Assembly: GCF_042649585.1 (NCBI RefSeq)
Contig: NZ_JBHRZM010000005.1
Coordinates: forward strand, 1-64,000
Direction: 5' to 3'
DNA from: Helicobacter_F equorum
GTDB taxonomy: Bacteria; Campylobacterota; Campylobacteria; Campylobacterales; Helicobacteraceae
Length of the DNA stretch: 64,000 nucleotides
Shown: positions 46,201 to 53,513 of the stretch, piece after piece
Layout of the letters: each line of letters starts with the position of its first letter
Numbering within the stretch: the stretch's first letter is position 1
The notes under the pieces: generated by a model
What the model was told of the DNA's origin: nothing
What the model saw: only the letters and a program-made list of their open reading frames with translations
Database searches by the model: none
Translations under genes and position numbers: made by a program

Positions 46201-46681
46201 TAAGCATTACTTTGCGAACTTTCAAGTAGGTGCTTATAAAAGTTTCGCGCTTACAAGAGACTACAGATTAATTCCTATTGTAATGATTGATTATAGTGTG
46301 ATTTATCAAGATAGCTTTAAAGAAAGTGGTGCATTGGCAAAAAGCTATGATTCAAATACAATAGGCTATGCTCGTGGTTGGCTAGGAACAAACTTTAATC
46401 ATAGATTAGAATTTTCTAACAACTGGCAATTAAGCACTACTCTTTTTGCATTTTATTGGATGAGGTTTAGTGATATTAGGATTAATCAAAGCTTGAGTTT
46501 TATAGAAGCAAGCGATCAAAAATTTACCAGTTCAAGTAGCGGTGAAAAGCAAGGTTTGTATGCAGGTATTGCACTAGAGGTTAAAAAAGCAAATGTATTT
46601 TTTAGAACAAGTTTTAGTGATGAAAAAACAAGTGCATACAATCAATTTGAGGTGATGCTAAGGGGTGGGATTAATTTCTAG
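43241..46681 (+). CDS. Subtilisin-family (S8) serine protease autotransporter, copy 2
   Basis: The 1146-residue precursor has a short signal peptide (residues 1-17) and an S8 domain with Asp43 (GFLDSVF), His79 (HGTHVAA), oxyanion Asn197 (STGNEG) and Ser320 (SGTSQAAP), so the active site is complete. A PATR-type stem follows (GDTIVNGGTLKLTGGLTNSS), then a long beta-helix, and a C-terminal barrel ending FEVMLRGGINF. It parallels copy 1 in all domains but lacks the long N-terminal extension. Only a weak GGGTAG lies ahead of the ATG. Codon use is strongly AT-rich. It stands between a dusB fragment and an ilvD fragment, both signs of recent acquisition. Confidence 0.93.
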   Translation: MKKSICFVFAMMSLGYGRVDNWELINYNNPGFTGSGVGIGFLDSVFNAQHPSLSGKTSVLGNGVDFGSTSYKDAYDLTHGTHVAAIAAGNAVDSHHGVAPDALIFGVSYLNPKYTFDKSANEIVNFLENSVKVVNNSWGLKYYYFMNKIIGVNNITFLDAYRDLTKAELQEGLNDIGLIANIQLAKKGILQVSSTGNEGQRTSNLNASYRAAYDNSLKAWIAVSAINNYFTTKTGNSFTLEKQQKNFKTDTVSDMNTYGFVGGYNSFSNSFKGIQSYAILAPGFQIESANAYYGQDLNEQWTYDRYICKADEFCPLSGTSQAAPFVSGAAALIAQKYSYVDGGVLADIILSTANANVTLPDLIIKSYKQSSNDTDTYYDVIYTNPNDISKINDKNKVKDDLKNQLGISDDQANYILTHLMNNINDANNNYAVYMSKEELIGQGILDIEKALKGLGKLDANRMTKNDIQAREGGKQAIYKINLNGGVTQFDNDISQEVWDQKWHDTSASTALKGIDKIGLEKTGGGTLILNGNNTYYGDTIVNGGTLKLTGGLTNSSVFAQNSGIFNLAGTASKDVTALNNGIVLLSSGTISGTLYSKNNGIIELQKGANINANSVNNAGILKGIGTINGDIINTGIVKAGFYDEVTDTTDKLGNLEVKGKFTQNTDGILQIAFTKSSETSSEVKNSTLSANSYDIKGSLVYVPLHTTASLIKANDKIQINLDSNNSNSSGSSHSLKDKLNDFTSVTAQSTNLLVFNIDNTDKTKLVAALKVTDGANADITKALQNVMSASHLSGDSKSVIVQLEILNPQDFNDALNSIKDSPSGSNVDTIDTLQKSLGLKNILFSLDPFSGVGGFNTASAIFAPTAAIGDQYLGKIDDIYIKTQTSGGMAYRNTNHNDYKQNMYMLDVQGKRKISDNALLGGFVGLATAKTTKHNSQINSNMFSLGVSYNHDLNVFGLLASASLGMSFNDSNNRILYTFGSDTNANYKHYFANFQVGAYKSFALTRDYRLIPIVMIDYSVIYQDSFKESGALAKSYDSNTIGYARGWLGTNFNHRLEFSNNWQLSTTLFAFYWMRFSDIRINQSLSFIEASDQKFTSSSSGEKQGLYAGIALEVKKANVFFRTSFSDEKTSAYNQFEVMLRGGINF

Positions 46682-46683
46682 TT

Positions 46684-46802
46684 TGATATAAATGTCAATG
46701 TAGCTTTTACCACGCCAATAAAGGACTTGAAACAAGTCCTGTTGCACGCAATAAATTCCTATCCAGAGCGCTTTGATAGCCTTGTTTCACTTCGTATCGC
46801 AT
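46684..46802 (-). pseudogene. ilvD: Decayed 5' end of a second ilvD copy
   Basis: On the minus strand AAGGAG precedes ATG at 46800-46802. The frame opens MRYEVKQGYQ and then gives RNLLRATGL, matching MRSDIVKKGHQ and RSLLRATGL of intact ilvD. After a deletion and frameshift the match resumes as SFIGVV in one frame and KSYIDI in another, corresponding to KPFIGVANSYIDI. Homology stops within 3 bases of the autotransporter stop codon. The ribosome site is also preserved. It is therefore the first ~40 codons of an ilvD gene cut by the inserted autotransporter DNA. Confidence 0.8.
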
Positions 46803-46857
46803 TCTCCTTATAAAAATGCGTGTATCATAACGCAAGAGAATGCTAAATGCCCTATTC

Positions 46858-47736
46858 TTATAGATTGTTTGTTAGTAAGTTTTGCTCTTTCATAGCCTCA
46901 TAAATTGCGTTGTATCCAGCAAGTTCTTGTTTGCCCACTTTCACCCACGCATTTAAGCCCTCCATTTGCATCATTTTTGTGATGAGAGGATCAGATTTTT
47001 TGTTATTTTGGCTAAGAAGCATAGCAGAAAATTGCTCCTTAGATTCACAATCCAAGCTAGGTAGCACACTAAAATTACAATGACAATATCCAGATGAAGC
47101 CCAAAAACTCTCTATTGTTGGGTATTCGCCCTGTGTTAAGATTCTAATCCAAGTGCTTGATCCTATACTTCCTGCATCAAGATCACCTTTTTTGATTGCC
47201 TCTAACACATCAAATTCGCTTGTTCCTGTGTCTCCATGTTTGCCAAGATCGCTGTTGTAGCGAATAAGTGCTATAGAATCTGCATTTTTACGCCCTTGTC
47301 TTGTAAATTCTGCATAAGATTCAAAAATTTCAATCCCTAAGCCAGAATCTTGTTGCAAGTGATAAATACTCATAATCGTAGCTTGTGCAGAATCCAAGCT
47401 CCCTACACCAAAGACCTTGCCCTTTAGATCGCTTAGAGTGCGGATAGAATCATTTTTACGACTGACAAAATGTGTCCTGAAGTCAATGTCGCTATCACGC
47501 ATTATCAAGGCCTCTGCTGTATTCTTGGTTGCATAAAGGGTGCGAATCCACGCGACATTGGTATTCCAAGCTATATCAATATGCCCCTTAAGCAAAGAAT
47601 CTACTTGTCGCTCATAATTGCTAAAAAGCACATAATCTAGTTTGCAACCAAATGTATTAGCATAATCTCTAATAATATCCCAGATTGGCACAACCTTTGG
47701 ATCATAAGCCACTGCTCCTAAAAGTAATGTTTTCAT
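46858..47736 (-). CDS. PhnD/SsuA-like periplasmic-binding-fold protein without signal peptide
   Basis: The 292-residue protein belongs to the phosphonate-binding (PhnD-like) family: YDPKVVPIWDIIRDYANTFG, then LLKGHIDIAWNTNVAWI, then DLKGKVFGVGSLDSAQATIM and GDLDAGSIGSSTW are its typical core segments. Family members are normally secreted, but this one starts MKTLLLGAVAYDP with no signal, and AGGAGAGAAT directly before the ATG supports that start. It should therefore be cytoplasmic. It follows the acyl-CoA-dehydrogenase-like gene at 9 bases and no ABC permease or ATPase is near. It may hold a small anionic cofactor or substrate for the neighbouring oxidases. Function unknown. Confidence 0.8.
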   Translation of the reverse strand: MKTLLLGAVAYDPKVVPIWDIIRDYANTFGCKLDYVLFSNYERQVDSLLKGHIDIAWNTNVAWIRTLYATKNTAEALIMRDSDIDFRTHFVSRKNDSIRTLSDLKGKVFGVGSLDSAQATIMSIYHLQQDSGLGIEIFESYAEFTRQGRKNADSIALIRYNSDLGKHGDTGTSEFDVLEAIKKGDLDAGSIGSSTWIRILTQGEYPTIESFWASSGYCHCNFSVLPSLDCESKEQFSAMLLSQNNKKSDPLITKMMQMEGLNAWVKVGKQELAGYNAIYEAMKEQNLLTNNL

Positions 47737-47745
47737 ATTCTCTCC

Positions 47746-48870
47746 TTATGCTGTAATCGCTGAACCTAGCCAGATTTTTAATACATCAAGGCTTGGCGCC
47801 ATAACTTGTGAAGCAAATGCATCGCGGAAATATCGCTCAAGGGGTAAATGTTTGCTATAAGCCTTTCCTCCACCAAGTCGCATAGCAAGCGAAGCGATAT
47901 CCATCACATTATGGATAACATGTATGCGACATGCAAACACTTTGGGTGCAAAATCACTTTCTTTAGCGTCAAAACTTCTTGCCGCCTCCATTGTCAAGCT
48001 TATACCACCTTGGACTTTCGTATAAATATCAGCCAAATGAATCTTAACTAACTCAATATCACTTAAGCTACTGCCAGTTGTATATTTTCTCTCCTTAGTA
48101 TGTCCCAAAATACAACGATAAATCGCATCACCCAAACCACTATACACTGCACTAAGTCCAGTAATAAAATACATAATCAAAGCTCCAGAATGTGTCTCTC
48201 CATCGCCATCATTTCCTAGCAAAAACTTCTGTGACACGCGCACATCATTGTATTGTATTGGTTTAGAATTATTGCCACGCATACCAAGTCCATTCCAAGT
48301 GCCTTGCTCTGCGACAACTCCAGAAAGTCTAGAATCCACAAGCCAAGAATTGTATGTGCCTTGTTTACTACACGAATTTGTATATGTAAGATAAAAATCT
48401 GCATATTCTGCTGATGTTACAAAACTTTTGCGACCATTTAGGATTCTAAAATCCCCATCTTGCTTTTCTATAATATCAGGTGCGTCAAAATGTGTCCCAG
48501 ACCCACTCTCGCTATAAGCAAGAGCAAAAAGTAACTCACCCTTTGCTACTCTTGGTAAAATATCCGCTTTTAGCTCTTTGCTCCCAAACATACTCACTGC
48601 ATACACAGCGGTATTATGCATCATATAACAAAGCGCTGTTGTCGCGCAAAAACGCCCAAGTCCATAGCAAACTTGCACATGCTCTTTTGCACCTCCACCT
48701 AAGCCTCCGTATTCTTTTGGCACAAGCAAAGCAGTAAAACCCTCTTTTTTCAACGCATCAAAGCTCTCTTGTGGGAATCTTCCTTCTTCATCGGTTCTCT
48801 TGATATAAGGGGCGATATGTTTTTCCCCAAAATCTTGACATGAAGTCACAATAGTATCTAGTTGTAGCAT
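47746..48870 (-). CDS. Acyl-CoA-dehydrogenase-fold flavoprotein, probably not a normal dehydrogenase
   Basis: The 374-residue protein has the family fold: ACAD N-terminal helices, ALAYSESGSGTHFD (flavin region), then GRKSFVTSAEYADFYLTYTN, and a C-terminal helical domain with SLAMRLGGGKAYSKHLPLE. At the point where acyl-CoA dehydrogenases carry the catalytic Glu (YEGT region) it reads ASQVMAPSLDVLKI, without a Glu. This is like the DszC/SfnC/HpaH-type flavin monooxygenase subgroup. It lies between the TusA/ferritin-like fusion gene and the PhnD-like gene. Oxidation of a sulfur- or nitrogen-containing small molecule is possible; the substrate is unknown. Confidence 0.82.
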   Translation of the reverse strand: MLQLDTIVTSCQDFGEKHIAPYIKRTDEEGRFPQESFDALKKEGFTALLVPKEYGGLGGGAKEHVQVCYGLGRFCATTALCYMMHNTAVYAVSMFGSKELKADILPRVAKGELLFALAYSESGSGTHFDAPDIIEKQDGDFRILNGRKSFVTSAEYADFYLTYTNSCSKQGTYNSWLVDSRLSGVVAEQGTWNGLGMRGNNSKPIQYNDVRVSQKFLLGNDGDGETHSGALIMYFITGLSAVYSGLGDAIYRCILGHTKERKYTTGSSLSDIELVKIHLADIYTKVQGGISLTMEAARSFDAKESDFAPKVFACRIHVIHNVMDIASLAMRLGGGKAYSKHLPLERYFRDAFASQVMAPSLDVLKIWLGSAITA

Positions 48871-48985
48871 TCTTAGCTCCTTAAATATAAAATCTTTTGT
48901 AAATCACACGGATTTCTAGGTATCATGAAGCTACCTTTTGAAAATCTTACCCACATATAGCCAAGCAAAACTTCCAAAAAATAAC

Positions 48986-50182
48986 CTACATAAAATTTGG
49001 CGTGTGTGCCCTGCTCAAATCTCTTGCCAATTCTTCATCTATGCCACATTCTATAAGTCTTTTGGTGCGATTAGATTCCATTTTTTGTTTGAGATCTTCT
49101 ACCGCCTCAAAGCCTTGTTTGATTTTGCTCACCTCATCACCCCCGCCAGCAAAAATAGCCAACGATTCTAAAAGTAGCGTAGATTCGGTGCTAAATTCAT
49201 CAAGATAGTGTTTGCGTTTAAACACAATATCTTTTAAAAAGCTAATTTTAGCAGGGTTGTGTGTGAGGGCATTTTTGACATTATTAATCCCATAGGCGAC
49301 ATGCCTTTTTTCATCTTTGCACGCTAAGGAAAGGAGTTTTTTAGTAGGTTCATCTTGTGCAAAGTCTTCTAAGAATCTAAGCAAATCAATAAAAGTCCCT
49401 TCACCCATAGTATGCAATAAAAAACTCGATGCAAAATAATCACGTTCTCTAAAAAGAGTATATAAGCTTTGTTGTGTGGCTAGGGTAGAGTATTGCAATC
49501 CAAGTCCTGTGGCTTTTGCACGCTTGATAAAAGTCTCTATATGCCTTGCTTCATCACCAATAATACTAGAAAGCAACAAAGGCACTTCGTGAAAATAAGG
49601 AGAAATTTGTGGCAAAAATTTTGAAGGCACATACAATGCAGAGAGTTCATTTTCAACCAAATATGTCATAATTTGGGCAATACTAGTTTCCATAATCGGT
49701 GAAAAACGTGGAATCTCGCTCCAGCAGATATCGTGTGTGGCATTCCATTGCGCATTTTTAGAATCTTCATAAATTTTTGTGATATTTTCACTCCAAATAA
49801 CTTCTTTGGCGCTAAGAGAAAAATAATAGTTTGGACTCCCAACTTGTGGCTTACTCCCTCTTGCACTTAAGCCAAACTCACTAGGCGCAATGGGGGCTAG
49901 ATCATATGCCTCGCTACAATCTTTATGTGAAAAATCACAAAAACTCGTATTGGAACATTTTTTGAGATAATATGCAAAGCCCATGCTAAGGCTTTGTGTT
50001 TTGCAAAATGCTTCACCCTTAAATTTGCACCAAGCCCCAAGCTCTGCTGATAAATTACCATAATCACTCAAAATCTCAATCACATCGCCTCTTTCCATAA
50101 GAAGCAAGGCATTTTCTAAACGCATGAAAAAGAGCTTACCAAGCGGAATATCACCCATAATAATAGAATGTTTGTGTTGCAT
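48986..50182 (-). CDS. TusA-like domain fused to ferritin-like di-iron domain
   Basis: The 398-residue protein is a fusion. Residues about 8-80 resemble TusA (MRLENALLLMERGDVIEILS, then LSAELGAWCKFKGE), but the CPxP sulfur-carrying Cys is replaced by IPLG. Residues about 150-330 form a four-helix bundle with a complete di-iron pattern: Glu in VENELSALYVP, ExxH in GDEARHIETF, Glu in TMGEGTFIDL and ExxH in CKDEKRHVAYG. Such sites activate O2 or bind iron. Several Cys (CKTQ, KKCS, SFCDF, KDCSE) lie between the domains and could bind metal. The C-terminal tail is helical. It is 115 bases upstream of the flavoprotein gene. Function unknown. Confidence 0.78.
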   Translation of the reverse strand: MQHKHSIIMGDIPLGKLFFMRLENALLLMERGDVIEILSDYGNLSAELGAWCKFKGEAFCKTQSLSMGFAYYLKKCSNTSFCDFSHKDCSEAYDLAPIAPSEFGLSARGSKPQVGSPNYYFSLSAKEVIWSENITKIYEDSKNAQWNATHDICWSEIPRFSPIMETSIAQIMTYLVENELSALYVPSKFLPQISPYFHEVPLLLSSIIGDEARHIETFIKRAKATGLGLQYSTLATQQSLYTLFRERDYFASSFLLHTMGEGTFIDLLRFLEDFAQDEPTKKLLSLACKDEKRHVAYGINNVKNALTHNPAKISFLKDIVFKRKHYLDEFSTESTLLLESLAIFAGGGDEVSKIKQGFEAVEDLKQKMESNRTKRLIECGIDEELARDLSRAHTPNFM

Positions 50183-50283
50183 AGGATTCTTTTATTCTAA
50201 AATACAGCAGGATCTTTGTTAAAGAGACAGGAAGATTCTAGCTTGTTGGTCTCACACGGAAACTTTGAATATATGGTATAAAG

Positions 50284-50299
50284 ACAATCCTTAGATTGT
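50284..50299 (-). terminator. Weak hairpin after the HutZ-like gene
   Basis: ACAATC pairs with GATTGT across a 4-base loop, 23 bases after the stop of the HutZ-like gene on the minus strand, followed by TCTTTATA. The short stem makes it a partial terminator at best. Confidence 0.3.
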
Positions 50300-50321
50300 G
50301 CTAAATTGTGGAATATAGGGA

Positions 50322-50834
50322 TCAATGCTGCGCTTTATGTGGCACGCCACCTTTAGCACCAATATGTGCAATCTCTCCATACTCATCTATATCATAAGCT
50401 TGTCCAAATCCCTTAACAAAACGTCCTTTTTGCAGATGTAACTTGAGAAGATGAAAATCTTGCATACCACGCACTACACAAACACCACCATCTTTCCCTA
50501 CACGAGATTCAAAGCTATCATATACCGCATCAAAAAACGAATCTCTTGGCAAAAACTCTACATGCACATCATATGTTAGCCTCGTGCGTGCCAAAAGTAT
50601 ATTTGCCTTACTCTCATCTTCTATAAACATTACTTGGGCAGATTTTGGGTGCATTTGGAGATTCTTAAAATGTTTGGCTACCTCGCTAATATAAAGATAA
50701 TAGCCACCCTTATAACGCAACAAAGGCGAATAACTAAGACAAGGTATAGAATCTTGTGAAAGCGTAGCAAGCACAACAGAATTAAAATTATCTCTAAAAG
50801 CTTCTATTTCCTTAAGTATTGCATGATTTTCCAC
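50322..50834 (-). CDS. HutZ/HugZ-like split-barrel protein
   Basis: The 170-residue protein has the pyridoxamine-phosphate-oxidase-like split barrel of HutZ and HugZ, which degrade haem. Visible are VLATLSQDSIPCLSYSPLLR, YLYISEVAKHFKNLQMHPKS and the C-terminal FVKGFGQAYDID and HIGAKGGVPHK with the His-rich tail used for haem in HugZ. It is the size of HutZ, shorter than H. pylori HugZ (251). The start codon is GTG with AGGAG 8 bases upstream. It precedes the TusA/ferritin fusion by 139 bases on the same strand; common transcription is possible. Haem or FMN as ligand cannot be separated by eye. Confidence 0.82.
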   Translation of the reverse strand: MENHAILKEIEAFRDNFNSVVLATLSQDSIPCLSYSPLLRYKGGYYLYISEVAKHFKNLQMHPKSAQVMFIEDESKANILLARTRLTYDVHVEFLPRDSFFDAVYDSFESRVGKDGGVCVVRGMQDFHLLKLHLQKGRFVKGFGQAYDIDEYGEIAHIGAKGGVPHKAQH

Positions 50835-50891
50835 TTTCTACTCTCCTAATATATGCTTTAATCTTGTTGCTATGCTTCACACAAATTTTGT

Positions 50892-51713
50892 TTATCCGCG
50901 TAATTGCTCCAAACGCTCACGCCTAGATCCTATATCAGTGATTTGAATCCCAAAGTTTCCATCCACGATCACCACTTCACCACGCGCTATGACTTTATCA
51001 TCAACAAGAATCTCTAGCGGATCATTGGCAAGTTGATTAAGCTCAATAACACTTCCTATATCCATAGAGATGACATCTTTAAGTAGCATTCTCTTTTGCC
51101 CAATGCGCACCTTGACATTAAGGCGCACATCTAAAATCATATTGATATTTTTAAATTCAGTGGCTGAAAGTGCGTGTGCCTCTGGGGTATGTGCCTCTGT
51201 AGCTTGGGATTTAGGTTCAAAAAGCTCTACAAAAGATTCTGAAGCGAGTAGGACAAAATCTGCATTTAAAGAATCTAGCGTGAAATGAAAAATATATGCT
51301 TTTTGGAATCTACTTAGATCAGTGCTTTGCTCTACAAAATCTATTTGTGTGCATGTAAAACTTAGTTTTGGCAAATCTTTTTGTGATCCTATATTCGTAG
51401 CTATGGCACCAAAAACATTGGAGACAATCTCTTTGATAGCATCAAGATCATCACTACTTAGATCCTCTTTGCTCTCGCCATCGCCTCCCAACATCATATC
51501 AGCCAATACGCTACCCATAGCCGATGGAATCACCACTGCAAGCTCGCCACTACCATCACCGCCGACTTTAATATATGCTATGCCATATTTTGCAGGAAGC
51601 ATATCAAGACTTACATTATTATCGCTTGTGTGCTCTACACTTGCACTCCGCCCCATTAATCCTTCAATAGTAGCGATTGTCTCTGTGATAACTAAATCAA
51701 GAAACTGCTTCAT
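50892..51713 (-). CDS. fliY: Flagellar motor switch protein FliY (FliN-type)
   Basis: FliY forms part of the C-ring and in Helicobacter coexists with FliN. The 273-residue protein has a CheC-like N-terminal domain (SSDDLDAIKEIVSNVFGAIA carries the phosphatase-type D/E-x3-N pattern) and a C-terminal FliN/SpoA domain: LDVRLNVKVRIGQKRMLLKD, SVIELNQLANDPLEILVDDK and ARGEVVIVDGNFGIQITDI. It lies 8 bases after fliM in the order fliA-fliM-fliY. The CheC-like helix suggests possible CheY-P binding or hydrolysis. Confidence 0.93.
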   Translation of the reverse strand: MKQFLDLVITETIATIEGLMGRSASVEHTSDNNVSLDMLPAKYGIAYIKVGGDGSGELAVVIPSAMGSVLADMMLGGDGESKEDLSSDDLDAIKEIVSNVFGAIATNIGSQKDLPKLSFTCTQIDFVEQSTDLSRFQKAYIFHFTLDSLNADFVLLASESFVELFEPKSQATEAHTPEAHALSATEFKNINMILDVRLNVKVRIGQKRMLLKDVISMDIGSVIELNQLANDPLEILVDDKVIARGEVVIVDGNFGIQITDIGSRRERLEQLRG

Positions 51714-51721
51714 ACGATCTC

Positions 51722-52786
51722 CTATTCGCTTTCTTCTTCTTCAAGATCAATAACTTTATTTTTACGCTGTGCTTCAAGCATTTCAAGCACTTCTTTAACA
51801 TAATCTTTTTCTGTTTTGATAACTTCTTTAATACAGATTGTTTTGCGATAGCGTTGCAGACCTATGGTAGCAATATACTTTTCTCTCCCATCTATGCACA
51901 CACGCACCTTATCATCTGCAACAGAATCAAGGCGCACAATATCCCCTACCTGCAAATCCAAAACTTCTCGCAATGTCAAGTCTGTCTCGCCAATAAATGC
52001 CGAAACAATAACATTTGCCCCAGCGACAAGTGCTTGAAGTTCTTTGTTACGAGATTTTTTAGAGCTTGTATCGCTAAGCATTAAATCTCTTGTCGCTAGG
52101 CGAGAAAGCACTGTTTCAAGAGCAATTACAGGGTAACAAATATTCATCATACCACTAGAATGCCCGATGATAATCTCCATAACTACCATAATCACAATCT
52201 CATTTTGTGCCACAATTTGCACGACATTTGGACTAGATTCTTTAGCATCAATGCTTGGAAAAATATCAGTAATCGAAGACCACGCCTCTTTGAGATTTTG
52301 CATCATTTGGCGCAAGATCGTATCAAGCAAATTTAACTCTATATCGCTAAATTCTCGCGCATTCTCGTATGGATCACCCTTGCCACCCAAAAGCCTATCA
52401 ATCATAGGAAACGCGATACTAGGATTTATCTCTAGCACGCCACTTCCCTCTAGAGGCTTCATAGAAAAAACATTAAAGCTTGTAGGGCTTGGCAAGCTCA
52501 TCAAAAATTCCCCATAAGTCATTTGATCCACACTATGGAGCTGAATCTCCACAATCGATCGCATAACAGCAGAAATCTGTGAAGAAAGGGACCGCGCCAT
52601 TTTATCATGAATACTCTTAAATGCTCTAAGCTGCTCCTTACTAACACGATTTGGACGCTTAAAGTCATAAAGTGTTACTTGCTTTTGGTGGAGGACATCC
52701 TCTTTTTCTAAACTCTCGGCATCCCCACCATCATCGACAACTTCTAAGAGTGCGTCTATCTCTTCTTGACTTAGAATATCAGCCAT
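51722..52786 (-). CDS. fliM: Flagellar motor switch protein FliM
   Basis: FliM binds CheY-P and sets rotation direction. The 354-residue protein begins with the CheY-binding helix MADILSQEEIDALLEVV, followed by the central CheC-like domain (KLNDFKRPNRVSKEQLRAFKSIHD-type segment near residue 40 and GVLEINPSIAFPMIDRLLGG) and the C-terminal SpoA domain (TLREVLDLQVGDIVRLDSVA). Its first bases overlap the end of fliA by 8 bases. It is followed by fliY. The tail is Glu-rich (VIDLEEEESE). Confidence 0.96.
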   Translation of the reverse strand: MADILSQEEIDALLEVVDDGGDAESLEKEDVLHQKQVTLYDFKRPNRVSKEQLRAFKSIHDKMARSLSSQISAVMRSIVEIQLHSVDQMTYGEFLMSLPSPTSFNVFSMKPLEGSGVLEINPSIAFPMIDRLLGGKGDPYENAREFSDIELNLLDTILRQMMQNLKEAWSSITDIFPSIDAKESSPNVVQIVAQNEIVIMVVMEIIIGHSSGMMNICYPVIALETVLSRLATRDLMLSDTSSKKSRNKELQALVAGANVIVSAFIGETDLTLREVLDLQVGDIVRLDSVADDKVRVCIDGREKYIATIGLQRYRKTICIKEVIKTEKDYVKEVLEMLEAQRKNKVIDLEEEESE

Positions 52787-53480
52787 TAGTTTCTCCTAGT
52801 GCAAGGCGTATCTTTTTGATCACTTCTTTTGCTATTTGTGAAATGCGAGATTCTGTAATACCCAAAACTTCACTAATTTCCTTGAGGCTTAATTCTTCGA
52901 AATAATACAGCTGGATAATCATTTGTTCTCTTTGGCTTAAATCTCTCAAGATTTTAGAGATAATTTCGATAAGTTCTTCTTGTTGCAAATCCTCTAAAAT
53001 ATTATCCCCAACAATAGCATTATATTGCTCATCAATTGGCACAAGTGCGTAAATATCACTCGCCACACGCGCTTCTTTGATTTTTGCTACCTCTTCATTA
53101 AGCACCTTAGCAAGATATTCATCGCTTGGTTCTTCTTGATATTGATTAAAATATTTAGAAACCTCAAGATCTATGCTTTTTACAAGTTTTCTATTGGATC
53201 GCGACAACACATCAAGAGATCGCAAATAATCCAACATAGCACCATTGACACGCGTTTTTGCAAAACCCCAAAACGAATCATTAATCGAGCTATCATAGCG
53301 TCTAGCAAGTTTCACAAGCTCTTCTGCGCCTATGGATACCAAATCCATTACATCAATTGAGCTTGGCAACCGCTCTTTTAGGCGAAACGCCATAGCTTTA
53401 ACTGCCGGCAGATATTGTGTAGCAAGTTCATCTTGTGCATATTTGAGATTCTGATTATAGGCATTTGTTTGCTTTGGCAT
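52779..53480 (-). CDS. fliA: RNA polymerase sigma-28 factor FliA
   Basis: FliA directs late flagellar genes such as flaA. The 233-residue protein has region 2 (MAFRLKERLPSSIDVMDLVS and VNGAMLDYLRSLDVLSRSNR) and region 4 with the helix-turn-helix (LSLKEISEVLGITESRISQI). It is controlled by FlgM, encoded at 11526-11759. It lies in the middle of the flagellar operon, after the small membrane protein gene by 33 bases, and overlaps fliM by 8 bases. Confidence 0.96.
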   Translation of the reverse strand: MPKQTNAYNQNLKYAQDELATQYLPAVKAMAFRLKERLPSSIDVMDLVSIGAEELVKLARRYDSSINDSFWGFAKTRVNGAMLDYLRSLDVLSRSNRKLVKSIDLEVSKYFNQYQEEPSDEYLAKVLNEEVAKIKEARVASDIYALVPIDEQYNAIVGDNILEDLQQEELIEIISKILRDLSQREQMIIQLYYFEELSLKEISEVLGITESRISQIAKEVIKKIRLALGETNG

Positions 53481-53513
53481 ACTTGCTACCTTTTGTCCTT
53501 ATATGTATATTCT

